39,555 nt of DNA from Lutibacter sp. (GTDB lineage: Bacteria > Bacteroidota > Bacteroidia > Flavobacteriales > Flavobacteriaceae): assembly GCF_013139515.1 (NCBI RefSeq), contig NZ_WTAR01000074.1, positions 1 to 39,555 on the forward strand, given 5' to 3'. The number at the start of each line of letters is the position of its first letter. Positions within the stretch are counted from its first letter, which is position 1. The notes under the pieces were generated by a model, which had not been told where the DNA came from, made no database searches, and saw only the letters and a program-made list of their open reading frames with translations. The position numbers were made by a program, and so were the translations under genes. Below, piece after piece: positions 25,043 through 34,678 of the stretch.

Positions 25043-25050
25043 TATATTTG
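25043..25050 (+). promoter_or_regulatory. -7 box of the isoaspartyl peptidase gene
   Basis: TATATTTG lies 18 bp before the ATG at 25069 and fits the -7 consensus. It overlaps the in-frame upstream TTG (25048), arguing against that codon as the start. Confidence 0.55.
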
Positions 25051-25068
25051 AGTTATAAATTACCAATC

Positions 25069-26121
25069 ATGAAAAAACTAACCTTTCTATTACTTTCAAG
25101 TATTATTATATTTTCGTGCGAAACAACTTCTAACAAAAAAGAAGCTGAAGCAAAACAAAGAGAACCAAACTCCTTTTCAATAGTTATTCATGGAGGCGCT
25201 GGAGGAATTAAACGAGAGTATTTTACCCACGAACAACAAGAAGCTTATTCAAAAAAATTAGAAGAAGCTTTAAATGCAGGATATACTATCTTAGAGAATG
25301 GCGGAATCTCATTAGATGCTATCCAAGCTGCAATTAATGTTATGGAAGATTCACCATTATTTAATGCGGGTAAAGGTGCCGTATACAACAATGAAGGTAA
25401 CCAAGAAATGGACGCTGCTATTATGGATGGTAACACTTTAAATTCTGGTGCTGTTGCTGGTGTTAACCACATAAAAAATCCAATTTTAGCAGCTCGAATT
25501 GTTATGGACAGCTCAAAACACGTTTTACTTTCTGGAAAAGGAGCTGAACTTATGGCTAAAAAATATGGTATTGAAATGGTTGATAGCAGTTATTTTTTCA
25601 CTGAAAAGAGATTAAATCAGCTCAAAAAAATTCAAGGAAAAGAAAAAACACAATTAGACCATACAGCTTTCCTTATTAAAAATGAGTTAATTGATGATCA
25701 TAAATATGGCACAGTTGGCGCAGTTGCAATTGATAAAAATGGAAATATTGCTGCTGGTACTTCAACAGGCGGAATGACAAATAAAAAATATGGCAGAATT
25801 GGTGATGTACCAATAATTGGAGCAGGAACTTACGCTAATAATTTAACCTGTGGAATATCAGCAACTGGAACTGGTGAATATTTTATGAGAACTGTAGCAG
25901 TTCATGAGGTTTCAAGCTTAATACAATATAAAGGTATGACTGCTAAAGAAGCTCTTCATGAAGTTTTATTCAATCAAATTGGGCCACTTGGAGGTGAAGG
26001 CGGAATGATATTGATGGATAAAAATGGAGATGTTTCTTGGGATTTTAATTCAACAGGAATGTTTAGAGGTTATAAAAAATCTGATGGAGATACTAAAATA
26101 GAAATGTTTGAGCAACCTTAA
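25069..26121 (+). CDS. Isoaspartyl peptidase / L-asparaginase (Ntn hydrolase), lipoprotein
   Basis: A 350-residue plant-type asparaginase. MKKLTFLLLSSIIIFSC is a lipoprotein signal peptide (Cys17), so the enzyme is placed outside the cytoplasm. The start at 25069 is preferred over the TTG seven codons upstream. VIHGGAGGIKR (39-49), GKGAVYNNEGNQEMDAAIMDG (101-121) and SGAVAGVNHIKNPI precede the autocleavage site HKYGTVGAVAID, in which Thr215 becomes the N-terminal nucleophile of the beta subunit. TSTGGMTNKKYGRIGD and GTGEYFMRT line the active site. It removes isoaspartyl residues from peptides or hydrolyses asparagine. It is a single gene. Confidence 0.94.
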   Translation: MKKLTFLLLSSIIIFSCETTSNKKEAEAKQREPNSFSIVIHGGAGGIKREYFTHEQQEAYSKKLEEALNAGYTILENGGISLDAIQAAINVMEDSPLFNAGKGAVYNNEGNQEMDAAIMDGNTLNSGAVAGVNHIKNPILAARIVMDSSKHVLLSGKGAELMAKKYGIEMVDSSYFFTEKRLNQLKKIQGKEKTQLDHTAFLIKNELIDDHKYGTVGAVAIDKNGNIAAGTSTGGMTNKKYGRIGDVPIIGAGTYANNLTCGISATGTGEYFMRTVAVHEVSSLIQYKGMTAKEALHEVLFNQIGPLGGEGGMILMDKNGDVSWDFNSTGMFRGYKKSDGDTKIEMFEQP

Positions 26122-26127
26122 TAATTT

Positions 26128-27174
26128 CTAATTTTTATAAATTTTCAAAGCATCAGTTGAAATTTTCTTGATTTCAATTGGTGCTTTTTTCAACTTAGGA
26201 GCTTTTAAACCCGTTTTAAAATTTGCATCACCTACAAAAACAAAAGCTTCATCCCATACATTTACATCAATAAAACTTTGTAACGTTTTTGCTCCCCCTT
26301 CAATAATTACAGATTGTATTTCATACTTAAATAAAACATCACAAATTTGTTTTGGTAAGTTTTCATTAAAATTAATTATTTCAAACAACACATTATTATA
26401 GGTACTCTTTTCATATTTATTTTCAGTAAATACAATGGTTTGTATGCTTTCATCAAATAAATTGTAATTGATGGGAATTTTTAAAGTTCTATCTAACACT
26501 ACTCGAATTGGATGAATTCCAACCCAACTTCTAATATTTAAAGTAGGATTATCATTTAAAGCTGTTGTTGTTCCAATTAAAATAGCTTGCTCTTCAGCTC
26601 TCATTTTATGTGCAAATTGCTGAGAATATACATTTGAAATCCAATTTGGTGAATTTTCTGAATCCTTATTACGTAATTTATCTATAAAACCATCAGCAGT
26701 TTCTGCCCATTTTAAAATTACAAAAGGTCTTTTTTTTGTGTGAAATGTAAAAAAACGTTTATTCAATTCTTTACATTCTTCTTCTAAAACACCAACAATA
26801 ACATTGCAATTGTTATTTCGCAAATGCTTAACTCCTCCTCCACTAACTTTACTATTTTCATCAATAATACCAATAACAACTTTTTTTATACCATTTTCAA
26901 CAATTAAATTAGCACAAGGAGGTGTTTTACCATAATGTGAACACGGTTCTAAACTTACATAAATAGTTGCATTTTTTAAAAGGGACTTGTCACTCACCGA
27001 ATTTATAGCATTCACCTCCGCATGAGGTTCACCTGCTTTTTTATGCCAACCTTCACCAATAATTGAATTATTTAATACAATTACGCTTCCAACCATTGGA
27101 TTTGGATACGTTTTTCCTAAACCATTTTTAGCAAGTTCTATGCAACGTTTTATATATTTTTCGTGTATATTCAC
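26128..27174 (-). CDS. ribD: Bifunctional riboflavin biosynthesis deaminase/reductase RibD
   Basis: A 348-residue protein. The N-terminal deaminase domain shows NGLGKTYPNPMVGSVIV (17-33), the zinc site EPHAEVNAI (His51, Glu53) and LEPCSHYGKTPPCANLI (Cys78, Cys87). The C-terminal reductase domain (from about 148) has RPFVILKWAETADGFID, WISNVYSQQFAHKMRAEEQAILIGTTTALNDNPTLNIR and SVIIEGGAKTLQSF. It carries out the second and third steps after GTP cyclohydrolase II. No FMN riboswitch is evident. It is divergent from the GNAT gene, 22 bp away. The call is secure. Confidence 0.96.
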   Translation of the reverse strand: MNIHEKYIKRCIELAKNGLGKTYPNPMVGSVIVLNNSIIGEGWHKKAGEPHAEVNAINSVSDKSLLKNATIYVSLEPCSHYGKTPPCANLIVENGIKKVVIGIIDENSKVSGGGVKHLRNNNCNVIVGVLEEECKELNKRFFTFHTKKRPFVILKWAETADGFIDKLRNKDSENSPNWISNVYSQQFAHKMRAEEQAILIGTTTALNDNPTLNIRSWVGIHPIRVVLDRTLKIPINYNLFDESIQTIVFTENKYEKSTYNNVLFEIINFNENLPKQICDVLFKYEIQSVIIEGGAKTLQSFIDVNVWDEAFVFVGDANFKTGLKAPKLKKAPIEIKKISTDALKIYKN

Positions 27175-27196
27175 AGCGTAAAAATAACATTTTAAA

Positions 27197-27688
27197 ATGA
27201 CTCACAACAACTTTAAAATTAGAGAAATTCAACCTAAAGATAATCCGAAAATTGCACAGGCAGTTAGAGATATTTTAATTGAATTTGGAGTACCCAAAGT
27301 TGGAACTGCCTATGCAGATAAAATTTTAGATACATTATATGAAGCGTATCAATTTGAAAAAACTGTTTATTATGTTATTGAAAAAAATGGTGAAATTTAT
27401 GGAGGTGCAGGCATAAAACAACTTGATAATTTTGAGGGAAATGTGTGTGAACTTCAAAAAATGTATTTTTTACCTGAAGCACGTGGTTATGGATTGGGTA
27501 GTAAAATGATGGAAATTTGCTTAAATAAAGCCAAAGAATATGGATTTGAGCAATGCTATTTAGAAACACTACCTTATATGGAAGATGCAAGAAAACTGTA
27601 TAGAAAAGTCGGTTTTAAAGATTTAGACGCTCCAATGGGCGATACAGGCCATTATTCTTGTAATTTATGGATGCTTAAAAGCTTATAA
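27197..27688 (+). CDS. GNAT N-acetyltransferase
   Basis: A 163-residue GNAT domain: FKIREIQPKDNPKIAQAVRDIL at the N-terminus, YYVIEKNGEIYGGAGIKQL, acetyl-CoA motif LQKMYFLPEARGYGLGSKMMEICL (with RGYGLG), and the C-terminal YLETLPYMEDARKLYRKVGFKDL. Substrate is unknown. Its stop overlaps the prmC start (TAATG), so the two are co-translated, but this does not prove a shared pathway. Confidence 0.88.
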   Translation: MTHNNFKIREIQPKDNPKIAQAVRDILIEFGVPKVGTAYADKILDTLYEAYQFEKTVYYVIEKNGEIYGGAGIKQLDNFEGNVCELQKMYFLPEARGYGLGSKMMEICLNKAKEYGFEQCYLETLPYMEDARKLYRKVGFKDLDAPMGDTGHYSCNLWMLKSL

Positions 27689-28536
27689 TGCTAGTACAAA
27701 AATTTAAAAAACAGTTTTTTTTAGAACTATCAAAATTATACCCTGAAACTGAAATTCAGTCCTTTTTCAACATATTAATTCAACATAAATTGAATTTATC
27801 TCGTGTTGATTTAGCACTTCAATCTTCTTTAGAATTTAATAATTCTGATTTAGATTTCTTTCAAAAAGCGCTAAAAGAGTTAAAAAACCAAATTCCAATT
27901 CAATATATAACAGGTGAAACTGAATTTTACGGACTTCATTTTAACGTAAACAGCAATGTTTTAATTCCAAGACCCGAAACTGAAGAATTAGTTGATTGGA
28001 TTTTAAAAGACCATCAAAATTCTCCAAGTATTAAAATTCTTGATATTGGCACTGGAAGTGGTTGCATTGCAATTTCATTAGCTAAAATTTTACCCAATGC
28101 TGAAGTTTTCGCTTTAGATATTTCTGCAGAAGCTATAAAAACAGCCAAATCAAATGCGGTAATAAATAACGTAACTGTAAATTTTACTGAAGCCAATATT
28201 TTAACCTTAAGTGATTTATCAAATAAATTTGACGTTATAGTTTCAAATCCGCCTTATGTACGTGAATTAGAAAAAGAGCAAATGCAACCAAATGTTTTAG
28301 CCAACGAACCTCATTTAGCACTGTTTGTTGAAAATGATAATCCGCTACTGTTTTATAATAAAATAGCTGATTTAGCTAAATCAAGTTTGAAGAAAAATGG
28401 TCATTTGTATTTTGAAATTAATCAGTATTTAGGTGCAGAAACTGTAGAGTTATTAAAATTAAAAGATTTCAAAAATATTCAACTAAAAAAAGACATTTTT
28501 GAAGTTGATAGAATTATAAAAGCTTCATTAATATAG
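27688..28536 (+). CDS. prmC: Release-factor glutamine N5-methyltransferase PrmC
   Basis: A 282-residue class I methyltransferase that modifies the GGQ glutamine of peptide release factors. After a helical N-terminal domain come IQYITGETEFYGLHF, VLIPRPETEELVDW (91-104), the SAM motif ILDIGTGSGCIAISLA (117-132), and the catalytic SNPPYV (Asn187-Pro-Pro-Tyr190), which binds the target amide. The C-terminal HLYFEINQYLG matches the family. It is followed by an AT-only hairpin and then by trmD with its own promoter. Confidence 0.96.
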   Translation: MLVQKFKKQFFLELSKLYPETEIQSFFNILIQHKLNLSRVDLALQSSLEFNNSDLDFFQKALKELKNQIPIQYITGETEFYGLHFNVNSNVLIPRPETEELVDWILKDHQNSPSIKILDIGTGSGCIAISLAKILPNAEVFALDISAEAIKTAKSNAVINNVTVNFTEANILTLSDLSNKFDVIVSNPPYVRELEKEQMQPNVLANEPHLALFVENDNPLLFYNKIADLAKSSLKKNGHLYFEINQYLGAETVELLKLKDFKNIQLKKDIFEVDRIIKASLI

Positions 28537-28564
28537 AAATATTAGTTCATTTCAAATATTAATT

Positions 28565-28588
28565 ATTAATTACTACTAATTAATTTTT
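28565..28588 (+). terminator. Possible weak terminator after prmC
   Basis: ATTAATTA (28565-28572) and TAATTAAT (28577-28584) form an 8-bp stem around CTAC, followed by a short T-run. The stem has no G-C pairs, so it may be only a palindrome. It also overlaps the expected -33 region of trmD. Confidence 0.3.
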
Positions 28589-28594
28589 CCCTAT

Positions 28595-28602
28595 TATCTT
28601 TG
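28595..28602 (+). promoter_or_regulatory. trmD -7 box, near-leaderless
   Basis: TATCTTTG fits TAnnTTTG and ends only 4 bp before the trmD ATG (28607). Transcription would begin essentially at the start codon. Confidence 0.65.
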
Positions 28603-28606
28603 CAAT

Positions 28607-29284
28607 ATGCGAATTGATATTATAACCGTTTCTCCAGAATTAATTAAAAGTCCGTTTCAATTTTCAATAATTAAACGCGCAATAGACAAGAATTTAGTTG
28701 AAGTTCATTTTCATGATTTAAGAAAATATGCTTTAAATGATTACGGAAAAATAGACGATTATCAGTTTGGAGGTGGTGCTGGAATGGTTTTAATGATTGA
28801 ACCTATTGATAAATGTATTTCGAAATTAAAAGCAGAAAGAGAATACGATGAGATTATTTATATGACTCCTGATGCTCCAACTTTAAACCAACAAACATCA
28901 AACACCTTATCTTTAAACGAAAATATGATTATTCTTTGCGGCCACTACAAAGGTGTAGATCAGCGCGTTAGAGAATTATTTATTACCAAAGAAATATCAA
29001 TAGGCGATTATGTTTTAAGTGGTGGAGAATTAGGCGCTGCTGTTTTATGCGATACAATTATACGATTAATACCTGGTGTTTTGGGTGATGAAACATCAGC
29101 CTTAACAGATTCTTTTCAAGACGATTTACTTTCGCCTCCAGTTTACACAAGACCCTCTGAATATAAAGAACTTAAAGTACCTGAAGTATTACTATCTGGT
29201 AATTTTCCAAAAATTGAAGAATGGCGAAATGATCAAGCTTTTGAACGTACAAAAAAAATTAGACCTGACTTGTTGGAAGACTAA
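28607..29284 (+). CDS. trmD: tRNA (guanine-37 N1)-methyltransferase TrmD
   Basis: A 225-residue SPOUT methyltransferase that makes m1G37 in tRNAs and prevents +1 frameshifting. Motifs are [25 protein letters not shown] at the start, [25 protein letters not shown], the SAM knot [15 protein letters not shown] and [19 protein letters not shown], and [23 protein letters not shown] in the C-terminal tRNA-binding part. It precedes rplS, as in many bacteria, but rimM and rpsP are not adjacent. The call is secure. Confidence 0.97.
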   Translation: MRIDIITVSPELIKSPFQFSIIKRAIDKNLVEVHFHDLRKYALNDYGKIDDYQFGGGAGMVLMIEPIDKCISKLKAEREYDEIIYMTPDAPTLNQQTSNTLSLNENMIILCGHYKGVDQRVRELFITKEISIGDYVLSGGELGAAVLCDTIIRLIPGVLGDETSALTDSFQDDLLSPPVYTRPSEYKELKVPEVLLSGNFPKIEEWRNDQAFERTKKIRPDLLED

Positions 29285-29294
29285 TATTTTTTAC

Positions 29295-29302
29295 TAAATT
29301 TG
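29295..29302 (+). promoter_or_regulatory. rplS -7 box
   Basis: TAAATTTG fits the -7 consensus and sits 70 bp before the rplS ATG. It gives rplS its own promoter besides any read-through from trmD. Confidence 0.55.
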
Positions 29303-29308
29303 CATTCT

Positions 29309-29372
29309 CAAAATTAACCTCTGACGAAAATCGTGAATGTTGATTATTGGTAAAACCCATTAAAAGTTAAAA
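29309..29372 (+). promoter_or_regulatory. Candidate ribosomal-protein leader before rplS
   Basis: The ~65-nt leader is long for this genome. It contains the hairpin ACGA-AAA-TCGT and a second small helix in TTGGTAAAACCCA. A flavobacterial L19 leader motif has been described, and this is where it would be; I cannot align it here. Autoregulation by L19 binding is the working idea. Confidence 0.4.
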
Positions 29373-29723
29373 ATGGAAAATTTAGTAAAATTTATACAAG
29401 ATGAATTTGTAGCAAAGAATGAATTTCCTCAATTTCAAGCAGGAGACGCAATCACAGTATACTACGAAATTAAAGAAGGACAAAAAACACGTACACAGTT
29501 TTTTAAAGGAACAGTAATTCAAAGAAGAGGAGCTGGAGCATCTGAAACATTTACAATTAGAAAAATATCTGGTACAGTTGGTGTTGAACGTATTTTCCCA
29601 ATAAACTTACCTGCAATTCAAAAAATTGAGGTTAATAAACACGGTAAAGTTCGTAGAGCACGTATTTTCTACTTTAGAGGATTAACTGGTAAAAAAGCTA
29701 GAATTACAGAGAAAAGACGTTAA
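29373..29723 (+). CDS. rplS: 50S ribosomal protein L19
   Basis: 116 residues, normal for L19, which sits at the 30S-50S interface. Diagnostic parts are FQAGDAITVYYEIKEGQKTR, FKGTVIQRRGAGASETFTIRKISGTVGVERIFPINLP and HGKVRRARIFYFRGLTGKKARI. A strong terminator follows directly. The call is secure. Confidence 0.98.
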   Translation: MENLVKFIQDEFVAKNEFPQFQAGDAITVYYEIKEGQKTRTQFFKGTVIQRRGAGASETFTIRKISGTVGVERIFPINLPAIQKIEVNKHGKVRRARIFYFRGLTGKKARITEKRR

Positions 29724-29745
29724 TTCGTTTTTAAATAAACTTATT

Positions 29746-29779
29746 AAAACCCGATTTGATTTTCAAATCGGGTTTTTTG
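29746..29779 (+). terminator. Intrinsic terminator after rplS
   Basis: AAAACCCGATTTGA (29746-29759) pairs with TCAAATCGGGTTTT (29763-29776) around a 3-nt loop, followed by a T-run. A strong G-C-containing stem. Confidence 0.92.
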
Positions 29780-29813
29780 TTATAAACAAATGTTTATAAG
29801 TCACGTTTATATC

Positions 29814-29842
29814 TTGTTAAAAACTAAACAGTTATAAATTTG
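29814..29842 (+). promoter_or_regulatory. Orphan promoter for a possible non-coding transcript
   Basis: TTG (29814-29816) and TAAATTTG (29835-29842) are spaced 18 bp apart, a good -33/-7 pair, but no gene starts downstream. The next plus-strand terminator is at 30264-30310. Confidence 0.5.
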
Positions 29843-29848
29843 GAAAAT

Positions 29849-30310
29849 AGCTTTTTCTGTCTTTATTTTACATAAGAATTAATAGAGAGATTGAATGTGA
29901 AGTTGATAGATGCAAATTTTGAAGCTAAATTGAAATTCTCAAAATGAAATTCTAAATGTTCTTGAACATAGTTTTTAAAACTAAACTTTAAATAGTAATG
30001 TGCCCAGGTGTTTAGCATGAATAAATGGAAACATAGTTTTAAAAGCAAAAATTTAAAATAAAATTTTAAAATAAGTAGTTTTTATAAATTACAACAAAGT
30101 TTTATGTTTTATTTTAAATGAAACGATTATTTAGTAAGAAGTTGCATTTGTAAGAAGACAACAAGCGGCAGTGAAAAATTTAGTTGTGGGTGATCTTTAA
30201 CGAGAATAGCTAATACAATGAAAATAAAGTACCTGAAGACTTATTAGAAACCTTGTTTCAGCAAAAAGCCATGATAATGAGAAATCAATATTATGGCTTT
30301 TGTTTTTTTA
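29849..30310 (+). ncRNA. Candidate non-coding transcript (about 460 nt) or remains of a gene
   Basis: The stretch lies between a promoter-like pair (29814-29842) and an intrinsic terminator (30264-30310). It has no open frame of useful length on the plus strand. The 3' half (from about 30135) is richer in G+C than its surroundings and contains small perfect hairpins such as GAAAC-CTT-GTTTC. It lacks the conserved cores of RNase P RNA, tmRNA and SRP RNA, so no class is assigned. Short protein-like runs (RRQQAAVKNLVVGDL and VPEDLLETLFQQKAMIMRN, in different frames) leave open a decayed gene. The 61-codon minus-strand frame at 29863-30048 looks accidental. Confidence 0.35.
30264..30310 (+). terminator. 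Intrinsic terminator with no gene upstream
   Basis: AAAAGCCAT (30264-30272) pairs with ATGGCTTTT (30293-30301). The stem extends by four further pairs, one of them G.U, and is followed by a run of seven T. A clear terminator on the plus strand, 540 bp after rplS, which already has its own. Confidence 0.8.
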
Positions 30311-30378
30311 GACATTATTATTCCTTCAAAATTTCATATTTATTTTTCCTTTTATAACAAAACAAAGTCCTTATTTAT

Positions 30379-30391
30379 AACGTTTTCGCAA
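30379..30391. promoter_or_regulatory. 13-bp motif upstream of icd, shared with gap
   Basis: AACGTTTTCGCAA is identical to 16354-16366 before gap. It is centred about 43 bp before the predicted icd transcript start, so a regulator bound here could activate or repress. Confidence 0.4.
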
Positions 30392-30414
30392 TCAATTTTT
30401 CCATTGGTATTTAG

Positions 30415-30422
30415 TATATTTG
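30415..30422 (+). promoter_or_regulatory. icd -7 box
   Basis: TATATTTG fits the -7 consensus. The icd ATG is 81 bp downstream, leaving a leader of about 75 nt that has no evident strong structure. Confidence 0.6.
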
Positions 30423-30497
30423 TACTGCTTAAAATAATTAATTAATAACACTATAATCACTCATAAAAAAATAGGATTATAGTATTAAAAAATATAA

Positions 30498-32729
<2,232 letters not shown>

Positions 32730-32748
32730 AATATTTTGATTGAATTTT

Positions 32749-32780
32749 AAAAGCGAGAATTTATATTTCTCGCTTTTTTT
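32749..32780 (+). terminator. Intrinsic terminator after icd
   Basis: AAAAGCGAGAA (32749-32759) pairs with TTCTCGCTTTT (32767-32777), followed by a T-run. Confidence 0.92.
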
Positions 32781-32860
32781 ATGCTAAAAAAATTTAAAAG
32801 CCACTACCAAAATAAATAAGCATTTTAAAATTAACTACACTTATATAAATTTCAATTTAT

Positions 32861-32868
32861 TACTTTTG
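32861..32868 (+). promoter_or_regulatory. -7 box before the small membrane protein gene
   Basis: TACTTTTG fits the -7 consensus 14 bp before the ATG at 32883. A clear -33 element is not seen. Confidence 0.5.
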
Positions 32869-32882
32869 AAAAAAATAGTAAA

Positions 32883-33107
32883 ATGAGTACAAATAAAAAC
32901 GAATTGATTAGAGGTCTAAAATATGAACTAGCTGCATTTCCTTTATTAATTCTTGGCCCTATTTTAATTACTATTGGATTTAAAGCCATTAAACAACAAC
33001 AAAATTATTTATGGCTAATAGCAGGAGCATTAATAGCTGTTTCTTCAATTATTATTGGCTTCATTGGAATACGAATTATTTTAAATGCATTTTTTAACGA
33101 TAAATAA
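32883..33107 (+). CDS. Small two-helix membrane protein (probably DUF6095-like)
   Basis: 74 residues: a short polar start (MSTNKNELIRGLKYE), a first helix AAFPLLILGPILITIGF, a polar loop KAIKQQQNYL, and a second helix WLIAGALIAVSSIIIGFIGI. Size, the RGLKY start and the glycine/proline placing recall the DUF6095 family of Bacteroidota, which has no known function; this is from memory and is not certain. It has its own -7 box, and the ATP-grasp gene starts 4 bp after its stop, so the two probably form an operon. Confidence 0.75.
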   Translation: MSTNKNELIRGLKYELAAFPLLILGPILITIGFKAIKQQQNYLWLIAGALIAVSSIIIGFIGIRIILNAFFNDK

Positions 33108-33111
33108 TTTA

Positions 33112-34155
33112 ATGAGTTTGAGTTTTAAAAATTGGGAATATTGGCCATCATACATGTTTTATGTACCTGTAGCACCTTATGCATGTTACCTCGCTTTAAA
33201 AGCTAGAAGTTTTGGTTTTTTTTCAGCGGTGAACCCGTGTATTGAAGGCTCTGGAAATGGTTTAGAGTCTAAATATGAAACTGTACAATTAATACCTGAA
33301 AAATATAAACCAACAACAATTTTCATTAAAAAAGGTGATAAAACCTCTCATATTTTACCTCAGCTTAAAACAAACAACATTAATTATCCGCTTATTATTA
33401 AGCCAAATATTGGTTTTAGAGGTTTGTTGGTTAAAAAAATTAATTCAGAAAGTGAACTTACTGAGTATGTTCACAAATACAACTCTATAAATTTAATTCT
33501 TCAAGAATTGATCGAATATAAAAATGAATGTGGAATTTTTTATCATAGAATTCCTGGAGAAAAAAATGGAAAAATAACTTCAATTACGCTTAAAAAATAT
33601 CCAACTATAATTGGTGATGGTTCTTCTTCAATTTTAAAACTAGTTAAAAATGATGCTAGAGCAAAAATGTATATCGATTTAATTTCAGAATTAAATTATG
33701 AAAGACTTCAAACTGTTCCTCTTAAAAATGAAGAAATTGTATTAAACACTATAGGAAATCATTCTAAAGGAACTCAATTTATAAATGGCAATCATTTAAT
33801 AACTAAAGAACTAACCCGTTATTTTGATGATTTAAATAAAGAAATTAAAGGATGGTATTACGGTCGTATCGATATTAAATACATAAATTTTGAAGAATTA
33901 GTTAAAAGTGAAAATTTTAAAATAATTGAAATTAACGGTATAATATCTGAACCAACACATATTTACGATGCTTCAAAAGGTACTTATTTAAAAGCTTTAA
34001 AATCAATTAAAAATCATTGGAAATTAACGTATAAAATAGGAGTTAAAAACAACAAATTGAATAAAACACCTTTCACCAATTTAAACTATTTAATCCGTCT
34101 TTATATCAATTATAAAAAATATCTAAAAAAAGTAAGTGATTTAAGTGTTAATTAA
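33112..34155 (+). CDS. Uncharacterised ATP-grasp protein
   Basis: 347 residues from the ATG at 33112; the frame is open nine codons further up, but that part overlaps the preceding gene. The N-terminus SFKNWEYWPSYMFYVPVAPY...LALKARSFGFFSAVNPCIEG is a Bacteroidota-specific block. The ATP-grasp core follows: YPLIIKPNIGFRGLLVKKI (nucleotide-binding Lys), NLILQELIEYKNECGIFYHRI, TIIGDGSSSILKLV, and the metal-binding C-terminal FKIIEINGIISEPTHIYD with Glu and Asn. Such enzymes join a carboxylate to an amine or thiol through an acyl phosphate. Annotation as D-Ala-D-Ala ligase would overreach. The last 8 nt overlap the convergent DinB-like gene. Confidence 0.8.
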   Translation: MSLSFKNWEYWPSYMFYVPVAPYACYLALKARSFGFFSAVNPCIEGSGNGLESKYETVQLIPEKYKPTTIFIKKGDKTSHILPQLKTNNINYPLIIKPNIGFRGLLVKKINSESELTEYVHKYNSINLILQELIEYKNECGIFYHRIPGEKNGKITSITLKKYPTIIGDGSSSILKLVKNDARAKMYIDLISELNYERLQTVPLKNEEIVLNTIGNHSKGTQFINGNHLITKELTRYFDDLNKEIKGWYYGRIDIKYINFEELVKSENFKIIEINGIISEPTHIYDASKGTYLKALKSIKNHWKLTYKIGVKNNKLNKTPFTNLNYLIRLYINYKKYLKKVSDLSVN

Positions 34156-34642
34156 CAACTTTATCTCTTGGAGTAGTTGGATTAAATCCAAAATCTTCGT
34201 CGGGCAATTGTATTCCAAGCTGACAGATAATATATCCAATACTTGCAAAATGATGTATAGCGTGACTGTGTGCTTGAATTAATATAGCTGATAACGTATA
34301 ATTTGCGGTTATAATTCCTAAACCTAAATCATCTGTTACCCTAACAATTTTATCAAAATCTTCATTTTTTAAAGCTTTTAAATTATTTAAAACTTCTTCA
34401 AAATAATAAATCCCATTAGCTGTAAAATTTTCCGCTAATTCATTTCTTTTTCTATTAATCAGGTTAATTTCATTTGAGTTTAATCCTTCAAAAATACAAT
34501 CAAAAACATCTAAAACATGGCGCATATGCCCTCCAATACTAGAATAATAAGGTGCTATTGTAGTGTTACTATATTGTTCATTAGAAATACATTTTAAAAG
34601 TTGTATTCCTCTAAATAAATTTTTCTCAATAGCTTCAATCAT
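34148..34642 (-). CDS. DinB-like (DinB_2) putative metal-dependent protein
   Basis: A 164-residue predicted four-helix bundle of the DinB/YfiT type. The metal histidines are recognisable: SIGGHMRHVLDVFD (His39/His42) and IQAHSHAIHHFASIGYI (His127 and His131). DinB proteins include thiol-S-transferases that use bacillithiol or mycothiol, but many have unknown roles. The rest (VLNNLKALKNEDFDKIVRV) is helical and charged. It is convergent with and overlaps the ATP-grasp gene by 8 nt. Confidence 0.78.
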   Translation of the reverse strand: MIEAIEKNLFRGIQLLKCISNEQYSNTTIAPYYSSIGGHMRHVLDVFDCIFEGLNSNEINLINRKRNELAENFTANGIYYFEEVLNNLKALKNEDFDKIVRVTDDLGLGIITANYTLSAILIQAHSHAIHHFASIGYIICQLGIQLPDEDFGFNPTTPRDKVVN

Positions 34643-34678
34643 ATTTTTAATTTCAAGATTTCACAAATATAAAATATT

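Noticed and set aside
29863-30048. 61-codon minus-strand frame between rplS and icd
   Set aside because: The Phe/Asn/Leu-rich composition is what AT-rich non-coding DNA gives. It has no family resemblance and runs against the apparent plus-strand transcript.
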